A program made the translations under genes and the position numbers. Positions 1 to 6,344 of a DNA stretch of 6,505 nt are shown here, piece by piece (within the stretch, counting starts at the first letter, position 1; the number at the start of each line of letters is the position of its first letter). The notes under the pieces were generated by a model that saw nothing but the letters and a program-made list of their open reading frames with translations, did no database searches and was not told the origin of the DNA. This DNA comes from Chloroflexota bacterium (GTDB lineage Bacteria > Chloroflexota > Dehalococcoidia > DSTF01 > RBG-16-68-14). Location: positions 1 to 6,505 of the forward strand of contig JACZTE010000057.1 in assembly GCA_022573935.1 (NCBI GenBank). Reading direction: 5' to 3'.

Positions 1-290
1 TCGCGCAGCAGGTCGTCGTCGGGCGCCAGCTCCAGCGTCGCGAGCGCCTCGCTCACCAGCCGTTCGCTGGGCGGCTGCTCCAGCCGATCGCTGTTCCAGC
101 TCTCGAGCCAGCGTGCCACCGTTGCGCTCAGCGCCCGGTCCAGCTCCGCGGGCGGCGGCACATCACCGCCCAGCGTGGCCACCAGCCTCTCGTGTATGCG
201 CAGAGCGCAGAGCCGGCGAGCGTCCTCGCGCGGGGCGAAGTCCCAGAGGGTGTGACCAAGGTCGAAGACGACGGCGCGGATGGCGGCCAC
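1..290 (-). CDS. HAD-superfamily hydrolase, N-terminal part (runs off the window)
   Basis: Seen: the reverse-strand frame starting at GTG 290 reads VAAIRAVVFDLGHTLWDF and stays open to the window edge, giving about 96 codons. The AVVFDLGHTL stretch (residues 6-15) is HAD motif I, where the first Asp (D10) forms the phospho-aspartyl intermediate. The second acidic position of the usual DxD is Gly here (D-L-G), a variant found in many uncharacterised HAD phosphatases. Residues 20-96 are Leu/Ala/Glu-rich and would begin the helical cap. Motifs II to IV lie outside the window, so substrate and activity cannot be judged. The GTG start lies one codon after the stop of the lipoprotein gene at 294 and in the same frame, so translational coupling is likely. 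No Shine-Dalgarno is visible, and no ATG is available near the N-terminus. The family call is fairly firm; the exact function is unknown. Confidence 0.72.
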   Translation of the reverse strand, partial: MAAIRAVVFDLGHTLWDFAPREDARRLCALRIHERLVATLGGDVPPPAELDRALSATVARWLESWNSDRLEQPPSERLVSEALATLELAPDDDLLR

Positions 291-293
291 GGC

Positions 294-818
294 TTATTCG
301 ACCCAGATGCCGGGGACAGTGAACTCTGCCTGCGCCCCCGCGGCCGTCTCGATGAGAATGCGGAAGCGAGTCTCTGACGCCTCTAGCACGATGGCTACCT
401 CGTGACCGACAAAGTCTGCCTTCTGTTCAGCGGACCAGAAGCTGTCGCCGCATACATGTGGAGCGTAGATCGTCTCCGCTGAGGTCTGGAAAGCCAGCAG
501 CTCGTTCTCGCAAGACGCGTCCTCCAACTGGCGCGTCTCGATCGACTCCGGCGGTTCGTTCGCCCGCCGGATGAAGCGCCCCAGCGTCGTGGTCTGCTCG
601 ATCGGCTGCGCCCCCGCGGGTACCGTCAGTGGCTTGTCGACGGGTGTTACAGGTACGACGGTGGAGCCGTTGATGGTGGTAGGAGTTGGACCTATCCCGG
701 CCGGCGGAGCGTCATCGCCGCTCCCGCAGGCCGCAAGGAGGGCCAGCAAGAGTACTGGGGTGACGAAGCTGATGCGAAACCAGAGCACGTCATTCGAGTG
801 TAGTGGGCCGGTGTCCAC
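294..818 (-). CDS. Putative lipoprotein of unknown function
   Basis: Seen: 174 residues with a signal peptide and a lipobox, LLALLAAC, whose Cys31 would be lipidated after signal peptidase II cleavage. It is followed by GSGDD and a Pro/Thr/Val/Gly-rich linker (about 33-76). The C-terminal domain (about 77-174) is acidic and has two Cys (103 and 123) that could form a disulfide outside the membrane. It ends in alternating hydrophobic residues suggestive of beta strands (EVAIVLEASETRFRILIE). I do not recognise the domain. The start is uncertain: GTG 818 is the longest, but GTG 788 would give a more normal 21-residue signal sequence beginning VLWFRISF; neither has a clear Shine-Dalgarno. It is divergent from the sugar-phosphate transferase gene and immediately upstream of the HAD hydrolase, with which it probably forms an operon. 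A surface-anchored role is inference from the lipobox only. Confidence 0.72.
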   Translation of the reverse strand: MDTGPLHSNDVLWFRISFVTPVLLLALLAACGSGDDAPPAGIGPTPTTINGSTVVPVTPVDKPLTVPAGAQPIEQTTTLGRFIRRANEPPESIETRQLEDASCENELLAFQTSAETIYAPHVCGDSFWSAEQKADFVGHEVAIVLEASETRFRILIETAAGAQAEFTVPGIWVE

Positions 819-858
819 CGGACAAGGGCTGGCACAGGCACTGTCCTCTCAGGCGTCA

Positions 859-867
859 TGCTACACT
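859..867 (+). promoter_or_regulatory. Possible extended -10 promoter of the sugar-phosphate transferase gene
   Basis: TGCTACACT matches the extended -10 pattern TGnTATAAT with the key T, A and final T in place. It lies 36 bases before the chosen ATG at 903, inside the divergent gap between the lipoprotein and transferase genes. There is no convincing -35 at 16-18 bases upstream. Pattern match only. Confidence 0.3.
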
Positions 868-891
868 GATGCGGTGATGACGGCGGAGTGC

Positions 892-895
892 GAGG
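892..895 (+). promoter_or_regulatory. Ribosome binding site deciding the ATG 903 start
   Basis: GAGG ends 7 bases before ATG 903, a normal Shine-Dalgarno spacing. The longer alternative start, GTG 888, overlaps this region and would add only five residues (beginning with the GTG Met, then RGGE) that do not belong to the family, so ATG 903 is preferred. Confidence 0.5.
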
Positions 896-902
896 CGGGG
901 AG

Positions 903-2039
903 ATGCTAGACGTCTATATCATCACGTTAGCGCTGGCGGTGGGTCTGGGTCTGACCACGACGCTCCTGTTGCTGGCGGCGTCACGCACGGCGCGCCTCGC
1001 CGGCCTCTTCCACGAGGGGCGAGGCACCAGCGAACGGCCGCGCTGGGGCGGCGTCGTTGTCTTCGTCACCTTCGCCCTGACGCCATTCATCGCCTCCGCG
1101 ATCTCTGACCGAGCCTCGGAACTCTTTTCACCCAAATCGGGCGACTTCCTGGCGTTCTTGGCCGCCTGCGCCCTCATCTTCGCCGTGGGCTTCCTTGATG
1201 ACTGGAAGGTGCTCGGCTGGCGACCCAAACTGCTGGCCCAAATGGCCGCTGCCTCCGCCGTCTACTCCGCCGGCTACAGCATCGATCAGGTCGGTCTGCC
1301 CTGGGGGCCACAGTTCACGTTGGGCCTGATGGCGCCAGTAGTGACGGTGCTCTGGGTGGTGTTCTTCACCAACGCGATCAACTTGGTGGACGGTCGCGAT
1401 GGTGTGGCGGCGGGTGTGGCCATCTTGGCGGCAGTAACGCTGGCGCAGGTAGCCGCCAACGCGGACCACCCGACGGTCGCGCTGTTGCTAGTCGCTGTTG
1501 CTGGAGCCGGCCTAGGGTTGCTCCCCTTCAATCTGCCGCCCGCTTCCGTCTACTTGGGCGACTCCGGCGCGCTGCTGCTGGGCTTCATCCTCGGCGCGCT
1601 CTCTATTCGCGCCGCCACCGGCACGACCGAGGCCGTCTTCATCGCCGTGCCTATCGTCGCTCTGGGCTTCCCGATCCTCGATACGGTGCTTGCTGTGGTG
1701 CGTCGGGTGCTCGATCATCGCAACCCCCTGCTGGGCGATCAGGACCATATCCACCATCGATTGGAACACGCCGGGTTCGGCCCGCGAGGCCTGCTGGCCG
1801 TGCTGTACACTATCTCGGCCCTCCTGGCGGGAGGCGCCATCCTTCTCCACTATGTCCACGTGTTTGTCCTGGAGGCGTTGGTGCTGGTGAGCATACTGCT
1901 GCTGGTAGCAGCGATTCTCACCAGGCTCGGGTACATCTTCTCGCTTTGGAACAGCGCCAGCATAATCTGGCTCCGCCGGCGCCTGGGCGTGACGGACGAG
2001 TCTCCGGCAAGCGTCCTCGGGCACGGCGAGCAAGACTGA
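903..2039 (+). CDS. WecA/TagO-type polyprenyl-phosphate sugar-1-phosphate transferase
   Basis: An integral-membrane enzyme of the MraY/WecA family. It moves a sugar-1-phosphate (usually GlcNAc-1-P) from a UDP-sugar to undecaprenyl phosphate, starting lipid-linked synthesis of a surface glycan. Seen in 378 residues: about ten hydrophobic segments; RWGG (47-50); GFLDD (96-100), the Mg/substrate acidic pair; NAINLVDGRDGVAAG (157-171) with D163 and D166; YLGDSGA (217-223) with D220; FPILDTVLAVVRR (256-268); and DQDHIHHRL (279-287). The HIHH box is typical of the WecA/TagO branch rather than of MraY, so a role in peptidoglycan is less likely. The RDG in the DGxDG motif replaces the common LDG. Length is normal for the family. 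It converges on the GT2 gene with only 11 bases between stop codons, and no stem-plus-T-run terminator is visible there. Sugar specificity cannot be read from the sequence. Confidence 0.9.
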   Translation: MLDVYIITLALAVGLGLTTTLLLLAASRTARLAGLFHEGRGTSERPRWGGVVVFVTFALTPFIASAISDRASELFSPKSGDFLAFLAACALIFAVGFLDDWKVLGWRPKLLAQMAAASAVYSAGYSIDQVGLPWGPQFTLGLMAPVVTVLWVVFFTNAINLVDGRDGVAAGVAILAAVTLAQVAANADHPTVALLLVAVAGAGLGLLPFNLPPASVYLGDSGALLLGFILGALSIRAATGTTEAVFIAVPIVALGFPILDTVLAVVRRVLDHRNPLLGDQDHIHHRLEHAGFGPRGLLAVLYTISALLAGGAILLHYVHVFVLEALVLVSILLLVAAILTRLGYIFSLWNSASIIWLRRRLGVTDESPASVLGHGEQD

Positions 2040-2050
2040 CGGATCGCGCG

Positions 2051-2941
2051 CTATCGCTGCCCGGGCCGTAGCACACGCCGAGCGTTGTGGACGGCAAGCT
2101 GCGCGCCACAGCGTAGCAGGATCCCTGTCCGCACCATGGCATCGGCTACGAGGCGCGCGCTTGCGTTGTCCGGTCGCATGTAGGCGCGATAGTAGCGCCA
2201 CATGCCGCGGTGTCGCTCCCTGATCGTGCGGCTGGCGAGAGTGGCGGCGCTCACGCCGATGTGGTGCCGCACCGATACCTCCGGAAAGTAGACCACGCGC
2301 AGCCCCGCGCGATGCGCCCGCCGGCAGTAGTCCACATCTTCGATCGACCAGAAGTAGCCTTCATCAAGCGGCCCGATCTTCTCGTGGGCGAAGCGGGGCA
2401 GCAGCCAGCACGCCGCCGATGCCCAATCCACGTCGGCGATGGCGTCGTGATCGAAATCGGTCATCAGGTAGCGCTTGGAGAAGCGGTTGCCGGGCAAGAG
2501 CCGGGTGAGCAGCGAGTAGCGGTTGAACAGGGCGGTGTTGAGGCCGGGAAAGGCGCGACACGAGAGCTGGACAGAGCCGTCGGCGTCCAGCAGTTTAGGG
2601 GCGAGGATGCCGATCGTCGGGTGCTCCCGCTGGTACGCGAGCATGGGCGGTAGCAGATTGCTGGTCAGCTCTGTGTCGGGATTGAGGATGAAGAATGCCT
2701 CGCCGCGGGCCAGCCCGATCCCCTGGTTCACGCCGCGAGCGAAGCCGTCGTTGCTGGATCTCCGCACCAGCGTCACCTGCGGGAACTCCGCCAGCACCAT
2801 CTCCGGCGTTTCGTCCTGTGAGGCGTTATCGACGACGATCACCTCGAAGTCGACCTCTTGCGTGTGTGTGTAGATGGAGCGTAAGGAGCGGCGGAGCAGC
2901 TCGCGCCCGTTATAGCTGACGATGACGATGGAGACATCCAT
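2051..2941 (-). CDS. Family 2 glycosyltransferase (rhamnosyltransferase-like, COG1216 type)
   Basis: An inverting GT-A fold glycosyltransferase that uses a nucleotide sugar, probably extending a lipid-linked or surface polysaccharide on the cytoplasmic face. Seen in 296 residues: the N-terminal strand SIVIVSYNGRELL (4-16); VDNASQDET (37-45) with D38 for nucleotide binding; NDGFARGVNQGIG (64-76); NPDTEL (87-92), the DxD-equivalent metal site; and PLDEGYFWSIEDVDYCRR (191-208), whose E-D-x-D supplies the likely catalytic base. HH at 226-227 follows. This order is that of WbbL/RfbF-like GT2 enzymes, and the length is normal. ATG 2941 sits right before the first beta strand, although no Shine-Dalgarno is visible. 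It is the last of three co-oriented transferase genes but is separated from the GT4 gene by 146 bp of palindromic repeats, so it may be transcribed less strongly or from its own start. Acceptor and sugar are unknown. Confidence 0.9.
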   Translation of the reverse strand: MDVSIVIVSYNGRELLRRSLRSIYTHTQEVDFEVIVVDNASQDETPEMVLAEFPQVTLVRRSSNDGFARGVNQGIGLARGEAFFILNPDTELTSNLLPPMLAYQREHPTIGILAPKLLDADGSVQLSCRAFPGLNTALFNRYSLLTRLLPGNRFSKRYLMTDFDHDAIADVDWASAACWLLPRFAHEKIGPLDEGYFWSIEDVDYCRRAHRAGLRVVYFPEVSVRHHIGVSAATLASRTIRERHRGMWRYYRAYMRPDNASARLVADAMVRTGILLRCGAQLAVHNARRVLRPGQR

Positions 2942-2988
2942 GCGTGGAAGGCTACCACATTCGCTGCGGCAGAGGTTCTAGCTGGGCC

Positions 2989-3085
2989 CTCTCTGTGGGT
3001 CGGGCTTTAGCCGAGCGGTCTCTCTCTGCGGGTCGGGGCTTCAGCCCGACGACGAACGGCTCAGCCCGACAGGCTGAAGCCTGTC
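2989..3085. repeat. Cluster of degenerate palindromic (REP-like) repeats
   Basis: Two imperfect direct copies about 33 bp apart begin CTCTCTG (2989 and 3022), each followed by GGGTCGGG-CTTnAGCC. The second copy contains the imperfect hairpin GTCGGGGCTTCAGCCCGAC (3032-3050). A third, shorter piece, GGCTCAGCCCGAC (3058-3070), leads into a perfect inverted repeat with 8-bp arms, GACAGGCT/AGCCTGTC (3068-3085). On the minus strand this last hairpin begins two bases after the GT4 stop codon. There is no T-run, so it is not a classic intrinsic terminator, but it could stabilise the 3' end of the message or reduce readthrough. Similar GGCTTCAGCC palindromes are dispersed in many GC-rich environmental genomes (recollection, not searched). 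Confidence 0.65.
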
Positions 3086-3087
3086 CC

Positions 3088-4206
3088 TCAGGACTTCGCC
3101 GCCGATTCGTAGACGGAGAGCGTTTCGCGGGCGGTGCGCTGCCACGAGAACTGCTTCGCCCGTTCGAGGCCGCGCGCCCGGAGGTCGGTTCGTAGCGCGT
3201 CGTCCGAGAGCAGCCGGCCCATCGCCTCCGCCAGCGCTCCCACGTTTCGCGGGTCGACGAGGAGTGCCGCGTCGCCGGCGATCTCCGCCGTCCCCGCTAC
3301 ATTGGCGGTCACGACCGGCGTGCCGCAGGACATCGCCTCCAACACCGGCAGCCCGAACCCCTCGTAGAGCGATGGGAACGCGAGTAGCGTCGCCGCGCTG
3401 TAGAGAGCCGGCAAGTCGCCGTCCGGCACGTAGCCGAGAAAGCGCACCTGGCCCTGTCCCAACCGTCGCGCCTGCTCGTAGTCGCCCTCGTAGCGCCACG
3501 CCGGCAGGCCAGCCACCACCAGCGGGCAGTCGGCGCCCGCGCCCTCCAGGCCGGCATAGGCTTGGATGAGACGGCCACGATTCTTCCCCGGCTCAAGACT
3601 GCCAATACTGAGGATGTAGCGGCCGGGCAGCTGGTACTGCTGACGGAGGCGGTCCAGCACCGACTCGTCCTCGATGGGGACGTACTGGGGACCGGCCGCA
3701 TCCGGGATGGTAACGACACGCTCGTCGGGGACGCCCAGCCTGTCGATCACATCGCGCCGAACCGTCTGCGATGGTGTGATGATGGTTTCGGCCACGCGGG
3801 CGGCGGCGCGGGTCACCGTAGCCATGTAGAGGCGACGAGCGGCTGGGTAGCGTTCGGGCAAGACGAGAAACGTCACGTCGTGGAAGGTGACCACACGTGG
3901 CCGCCGAGTTGCCAGCGGGGTGTGGTGGTGCGGCGAATGGAGCAGGTCGATCTCGTGGCGGCGGAGCAGCGAAGGCAGCCGCGTCTGCTCCCAGGCGAGG
4001 CGCGCCACTCGAGATGACTGGTCGATGTGGACGACCTGCAGCCGTGGCTGCTCTGCGGCCAGCTCGTCGAAGAGGCCCGTACGGGCGAAGACCGTGAGCT
4101 GGTGCGCGCCAGCCATCTCGGCAAGCGCCCGCACCAGCTGGTAGGTGTAGACGCCGGCGCCGGCCATCTGGCGCGGGATTGCGGAGCCGTCGACGGCGAT
4201 GCGCAT
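3088..4206 (-). CDS. Family 4 (GT-B) glycosyltransferase, glycan chain extension
   Basis: A retaining GT-B glycosyltransferase, probably cytoplasmic or peripherally membrane-bound, that adds a sugar (mannose-type in many relatives) to a growing polysaccharide. Seen in 372 residues: an N-terminal Rossmann half starting MRIAVDGSAI with the Gly-rich acceptor loop AGAGVYTYQLVRAL (15-28); DLLHSPHHHTPL (87-98); and VTFHDVTFLVLPERYP (106-121). The nucleotide-sugar half has YILSIGSLEPGKNRGRLI (197-214), RFLGYVPDGDLPALYS (255-270) and SLYEGFGLPVLEAM (279-292), carrying the E282-x7-E290 motif of GT4 enzymes, then GTPVVTANVAGTAEIAGDAA. The frame is open upstream to 4395, but that part overlaps the previous gene and is not protein-like. 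ATG 4206 is chosen because it begins the first beta strand; GTG 4224 would add six residues. It lies 23 bases after the upstream GT2 stop, so it is in the same operon. Donor sugar unknown. Confidence 0.92.
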   Translation of the reverse strand: MRIAVDGSAIPRQMAGAGVYTYQLVRALAEMAGAHQLTVFARTGLFDELAAEQPRLQVVHIDQSSRVARLAWEQTRLPSLLRRHEIDLLHSPHHHTPLATRRPRVVTFHDVTFLVLPERYPAARRLYMATVTRAAARVAETIITPSQTVRRDVIDRLGVPDERVVTIPDAAGPQYVPIEDESVLDRLRQQYQLPGRYILSIGSLEPGKNRGRLIQAYAGLEGAGADCPLVVAGLPAWRYEGDYEQARRLGQGQVRFLGYVPDGDLPALYSAATLLAFPSLYEGFGLPVLEAMSCGTPVVTANVAGTAEIAGDAALLVDPRNVGALAEAMGRLLSDDALRTDLRARGLERAKQFSWQRTARETLSVYESAAKS

Positions 4207-4229
4207 CGGTTCGGCTGAGCTCACGAGTG

Positions 4230-5147
4230 CTAGAAGTCCTGCACCTCCAGGGTGCGGCCCATCCGTCCCTGGTAGTAGTGCAGCATGCCCAGAAGCAGCG
4301 CCTTCAGCATCGCCCGCTCGCCGGAGAACGCATAGCGGAGCAAAAATGCCGCGCGTGTCGCCCAAAAGTAGAGCGTGAAGTAGCTGTACTTCCATCGCGA
4401 GCGCATGTGCTTGCGCACCAGGTACGGTCGGTTACGGGTGGCGTAGTAGTACTTGAAGGGCGTCATCCAGCCGCCGCCGCTCGAAGCGCTCTCTCGATGG
4501 TAGATCACCGCCTCAGGCACGTAGAGTTGGCGATAGCCTTGCTCAAGCGCCCGCCGCAGGAAGTCGGTCTCTTCGTAGTACATGAAGAAGCGCTCGTCCA
4601 GCGGCCCGATCTCGTTGAACGCGGACGTCGGCACCAGCATGCAGCAGAAGCTTGCGGTCTGCACCTCGCGGCGGCTGCGGGTAGCGGAACCGTCCAGCTT
4701 ACCGTGGTGGGTGTTGCGGAAGAGCCCCAGCGTCCAGTCGAAATCGCCGGAATGGGTGCTGATCAAGCGCGGGTCTTCCGCGTAGAGGATACGGGGCACC
4801 ACCATGGTCTGCTCGTCCGCGGCGTCCACTAAGAGGTGAAGGAAGCCGGGCTGGTGGCTGGTGTCATTGTTGAGGAAGAGGATGTAGTCGAATTGTTGTT
4901 CGTGGCAGTACCGCGCGCCGATGTTGTTGCCGCTGGCGGTCCCCACGTTCTCGTGGCAGTGGATAACGTGGGCCTGGGGAAAGCGAGTCGCGATCTGGAA
5001 CGCGGAGCCATCGTGCGACCCGCCATCTACGATGACGAGATGCGCGTTAGGGTAGTCGAGGCGGCCGATCGAGTCGATGAACTCGCCGATGAAATCGGCG
5101 CTGTTGTAGTTCACGACGACGATGCCGACGGAAGGCGGCTCGCTCAC
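4230..5147 (-). CDS. Family 2 glycosyltransferase (COG1216 type), first gene of the GT operon
   Basis: An inverting GT-A glycosyltransferase. Seen in 305 residues: VGIVVVNYNSADF (7-19); VDGGSHDGS (40-48), nucleotide binding; NVGTASGNNIGARY (67-80); FLNNDT (91-96), the metal-binding DxD-like site; SFCCMLVPTSAFNEIGPLDE (166-185); and FFMYYEETDFLRRALEQGY (187-205) with the catalytic-base acidic cluster E192/E193/D195. YYYATRNRPYLVRKH (233-247) is a signature of this subgroup. The C-terminal part (about 256-292) is hydrophobic and basic and may sit on the membrane. It differs clearly from the GT2 at 2051-2941, so the two are not a recent duplication. The start is GTG 5147, because the first beta strand follows within ten residues. 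An AGGAG lies only one base before it, which is unusually close; a TACTAT at 5159-5154 would alternatively make the message nearly leaderless. Sugar and acceptor unknown. Confidence 0.9.
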   Translation of the reverse strand: MSEPPSVGIVVVNYNSADFIGEFIDSIGRLDYPNAHLVIVDGGSHDGSAFQIATRFPQAHVIHCHENVGTASGNNIGARYCHEQQFDYILFLNNDTSHQPGFLHLLVDAADEQTMVVPRILYAEDPRLISTHSGDFDWTLGLFRNTHHGKLDGSATRSRREVQTASFCCMLVPTSAFNEIGPLDERFFMYYEETDFLRRALEQGYRQLYVPEAVIYHRESASSGGGWMTPFKYYYATRNRPYLVRKHMRSRWKYSYFTLYFWATRAAFLLRYAFSGERAMLKALLLGMLHYYQGRMGRTLEVQDF

Positions 5148-5189
5148 ACTCCTATAGTACCCACCCTACGTTCGTGGGGCGAATGGCTC

Positions 5190-5218
5190 TTCACGCTGCG
5201 GTTGTAGACGAGTATGAT
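5190..5218 (+). promoter_or_regulatory. Possible sigma-70-type promoter, rightward
   Basis: TTCACG (5190-5195) and TATGAT (5213-5218) are separated by 17 bases, a good fit to a vegetative promoter (TTGACA/TATAAT). It points away from the glycosyltransferase operon, towards the ATG at 5287. That fits an originally divergent gene in the left-hand genome, of which only the first codons remain. Consensus match only; no known target. Confidence 0.4.
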
Positions 5219-5286
5219 AGCCTAGTGCAGCAGAATCGGACCGTTCTCCTTGCGCCCGACCCGGTTGCGCCTTGGTACAGCCGGGC

Positions 5287-5670
5287 ATGAGCCGAGGCAG
5301 GCTCCTGCTTACGGCGGTTGCCCTCATCCTCCGCGCCGCCGGCGCCCGGGCCGGGGCCACATCGGCGGGCTACATCCTGTTGCGCCTGCCCCATGAGCTC
5401 AAGGAGCTGTTCTCCCAGTGGCTCGCCACCCATTACCCGGACAAGGCCGACCACGTCCTCAGCCTGGTGCGGCAAAGCCGTGGCGGCCGCCTCAACGATC
5501 CCGCCTTCGGCAGCCGCATGGTGGGAACCGGGAGCTATGCCACCATGCTGGGCCAGCGCTTCAAGGCCGCGTGCCGGCGCCTGGAATTGAACCCGCGCGA
5601 GGGCGGCATGCTCGATACCTCGGGGTTCCGCCCACCGCCCCTGCCCGGCCAACAACTGAAATTGTTTTAG
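5287..5670 (+). CDS. C-terminal fragment of a PA0069-family radical SAM protein with a foreign N-terminus
   Basis: Seen: 127 residues. From about residue 22 onward (GATSAGYILLRLPHELKELF, then ATHYPDKADHVLSLVRQSRGG, GTGSYATMLGQRFKAACRRL, and a tail ending FRPPPLPGQQLKLF) it matches the end of PA0069/Rv2578c-type radical SAM proteins as I know them. Those proteins are about three times longer and carry an N-terminal CxxxCxxC Fe-S/SAM domain. That catalytic domain is absent, and no Cys cluster occurs upstream in any frame. Residues 1-15 (MSRGRLLLTAVALIL) instead look like a signal peptide, and the sequence before 5300 carries a promoter-like element. I read this as a chimeric frame, probably from assembly, and not a working enzyme. 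A TTG at 5272 could extend it by five residues. It lies 45 bp upstream of rnhB in the same direction, an arrangement I recall from Alphaproteobacteria. Confidence 0.75.
   Translation: MSRGRLLLTAVALILRAAGARAGATSAGYILLRLPHELKELFSQWLATHYPDKADHVLSLVRQSRGGRLNDPAFGSRMVGTGSYATMLGQRFKAACRRLELNPREGGMLDTSGFRPPPLPGQQLKLF
5305..5345. other. Probable junction between two unrelated genomes
   Basis: Left of this stretch are a Chloroflexota-like glycosyltransferase operon, a rightward promoter-like element and a signal-peptide-like start. Right of it the reading frame abruptly becomes the C-terminal third of an alphaproteobacterial radical SAM protein, followed by rnhB. The stretch itself is low-complexity GC (CGCGCCGCCGGCGCCCGGG), where short overlaps could be misjoined. 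No IS end, tRNA or target duplication is visible. The exact break cannot be fixed by eye. Confidence 0.5.
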
Positions 5671-5715
5671 CGCGAGCAGGCTTTCACTTCCAGCCAACCA
5701 TGTTAGTTTCCGGCG

Positions 5716-6342
5716 ATGCCCGACTTCCGACTAGAGCTTGCCCATCCCGGGCTCGTTGCCGGCATCGACGAAGCCGGACGCGGGCCCTGGGCCGGTCCCG
5801 TCATCGCCGCCGCCGTGGTGCTTGACCGTGACCGCTTGCCGATGGGCCTCCTGAATACCATCGACGATTCCAAGGCGCTTTCGCGCGCACGGCGCAAGCA
5901 AATCTACGCCGGCTTGCGGGCGCTCATCGGCAACGGCGTCCATATCGGCATCGGCGGCGCCTCTGCCGCCGAGATCGACCGGGTCAATGTCCTGGAAGCA
6001 ACCATGCTGGCCATGGGCCGGGCGCTCCGGGCGCTCGATGTGTTGCCCGACCTCGCCCTGGTCGACGGCAACCGGGCGCCGAAGCTGCCCTGCGCCGTCA
6101 AGACCGTGGTGGGCGGCGATCGGCTGAGCCTTTCCATCGCCGCCGCCTCCATCGTCGCCAAGGTCACCCGCGACGGCATCATGGCCGAACTGGCCCGGCG
6201 CCATCCCGGCTTCGGCTGGGAACACAATGCCGGCTATGGCACCGCCCGGCACCAAGAGGGCCTCGCCGCCCAGGGACCAACCCGCCATCACCGCCGGTCC
6301 TTTGCCCCGATCCGGCGTCTTTTGGAGCCAGAGTCCCACTAG
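5716..6342 (+). CDS. rnhB: Ribonuclease HII
   Basis: A cytoplasmic endonuclease that cuts the RNA strand of RNA-DNA hybrids. It starts ribonucleotide excision repair by nicking at single ribonucleotides and helps remove primers and R-loops. Seen in 208 residues: GLVAGIDEAGRGPWAGPV (12-29) with catalytic D18 and E19; IDDSKALSRARR (49-60); LALVDGN (113-119) with D117; VVGGDRLSLSIAAASIVAKV (131-150) with D135, completing the DEDD metal site; KVTRD (149-153); and WEHNAGYGTARHQEGL (168-183) followed by HHRRSFAPIR (191-200). All type 2 RNase H motifs are present and the length is normal, so it should be active. ATG 5716 begins shortly before the first strand; no Shine-Dalgarno is visible. It follows the radical SAM fragment by 45 bp and precedes a probable methyltransferase gene. 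Its motifs and style suit Rhodospirillales-like Alphaproteobacteria (inference). Confidence 0.96.
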   Translation: MPDFRLELAHPGLVAGIDEAGRGPWAGPVIAAAVVLDRDRLPMGLLNTIDDSKALSRARRKQIYAGLRALIGNGVHIGIGGASAAEIDRVNVLEATMLAMGRALRALDVLPDLALVDGNRAPKLPCAVKTVVGGDRLSLSIAAASIVAKVTRDGIMAELARRHPGFGWEHNAGYGTARHQEGLAAQGPTRHHRRSFAPIRRLLEPESH

Positions 6343-6344
6343 AC

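Noticed and set aside
1512..2201. Long minus-strand open frame (229 codons) across the sugar-phosphate transferase gene.
   Set aside because: It is a GC-rich shadow of two real genes: its translation is Arg/Gln/His-rich and of low complexity, while the plus-strand frame has every WecA motif.
3068..3085. Intrinsic terminator for the GT4 gene.
   Set aside because: The hairpin is perfect and well placed, but no T-run follows on the minus strand and similar palindromes repeat upstream, so a REP-like repeat fits better.
2989..3085. CRISPR-like array from the repeated CTCTCTG...GGCTTnAGCC units.
   Set aside because: There are only two imperfect copies and a fragment, with no spacers of uniform length and no cas genes.
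4207..4395. The longest frame for the GT4 gene extends 63 residues upstream to 4395.
   Set aside because: It lies over the C-terminal part of the GT2 gene at 4230-5147, is not glycosyltransferase-like, and the family N-terminus MRIAVDGS begins at ATG 4206.
5148..5300. Mobile-element boundary or attachment site at the genome junction.
   Set aside because: No terminal inverted repeat, target duplication, integrase, transposase or tRNA is visible on either side.
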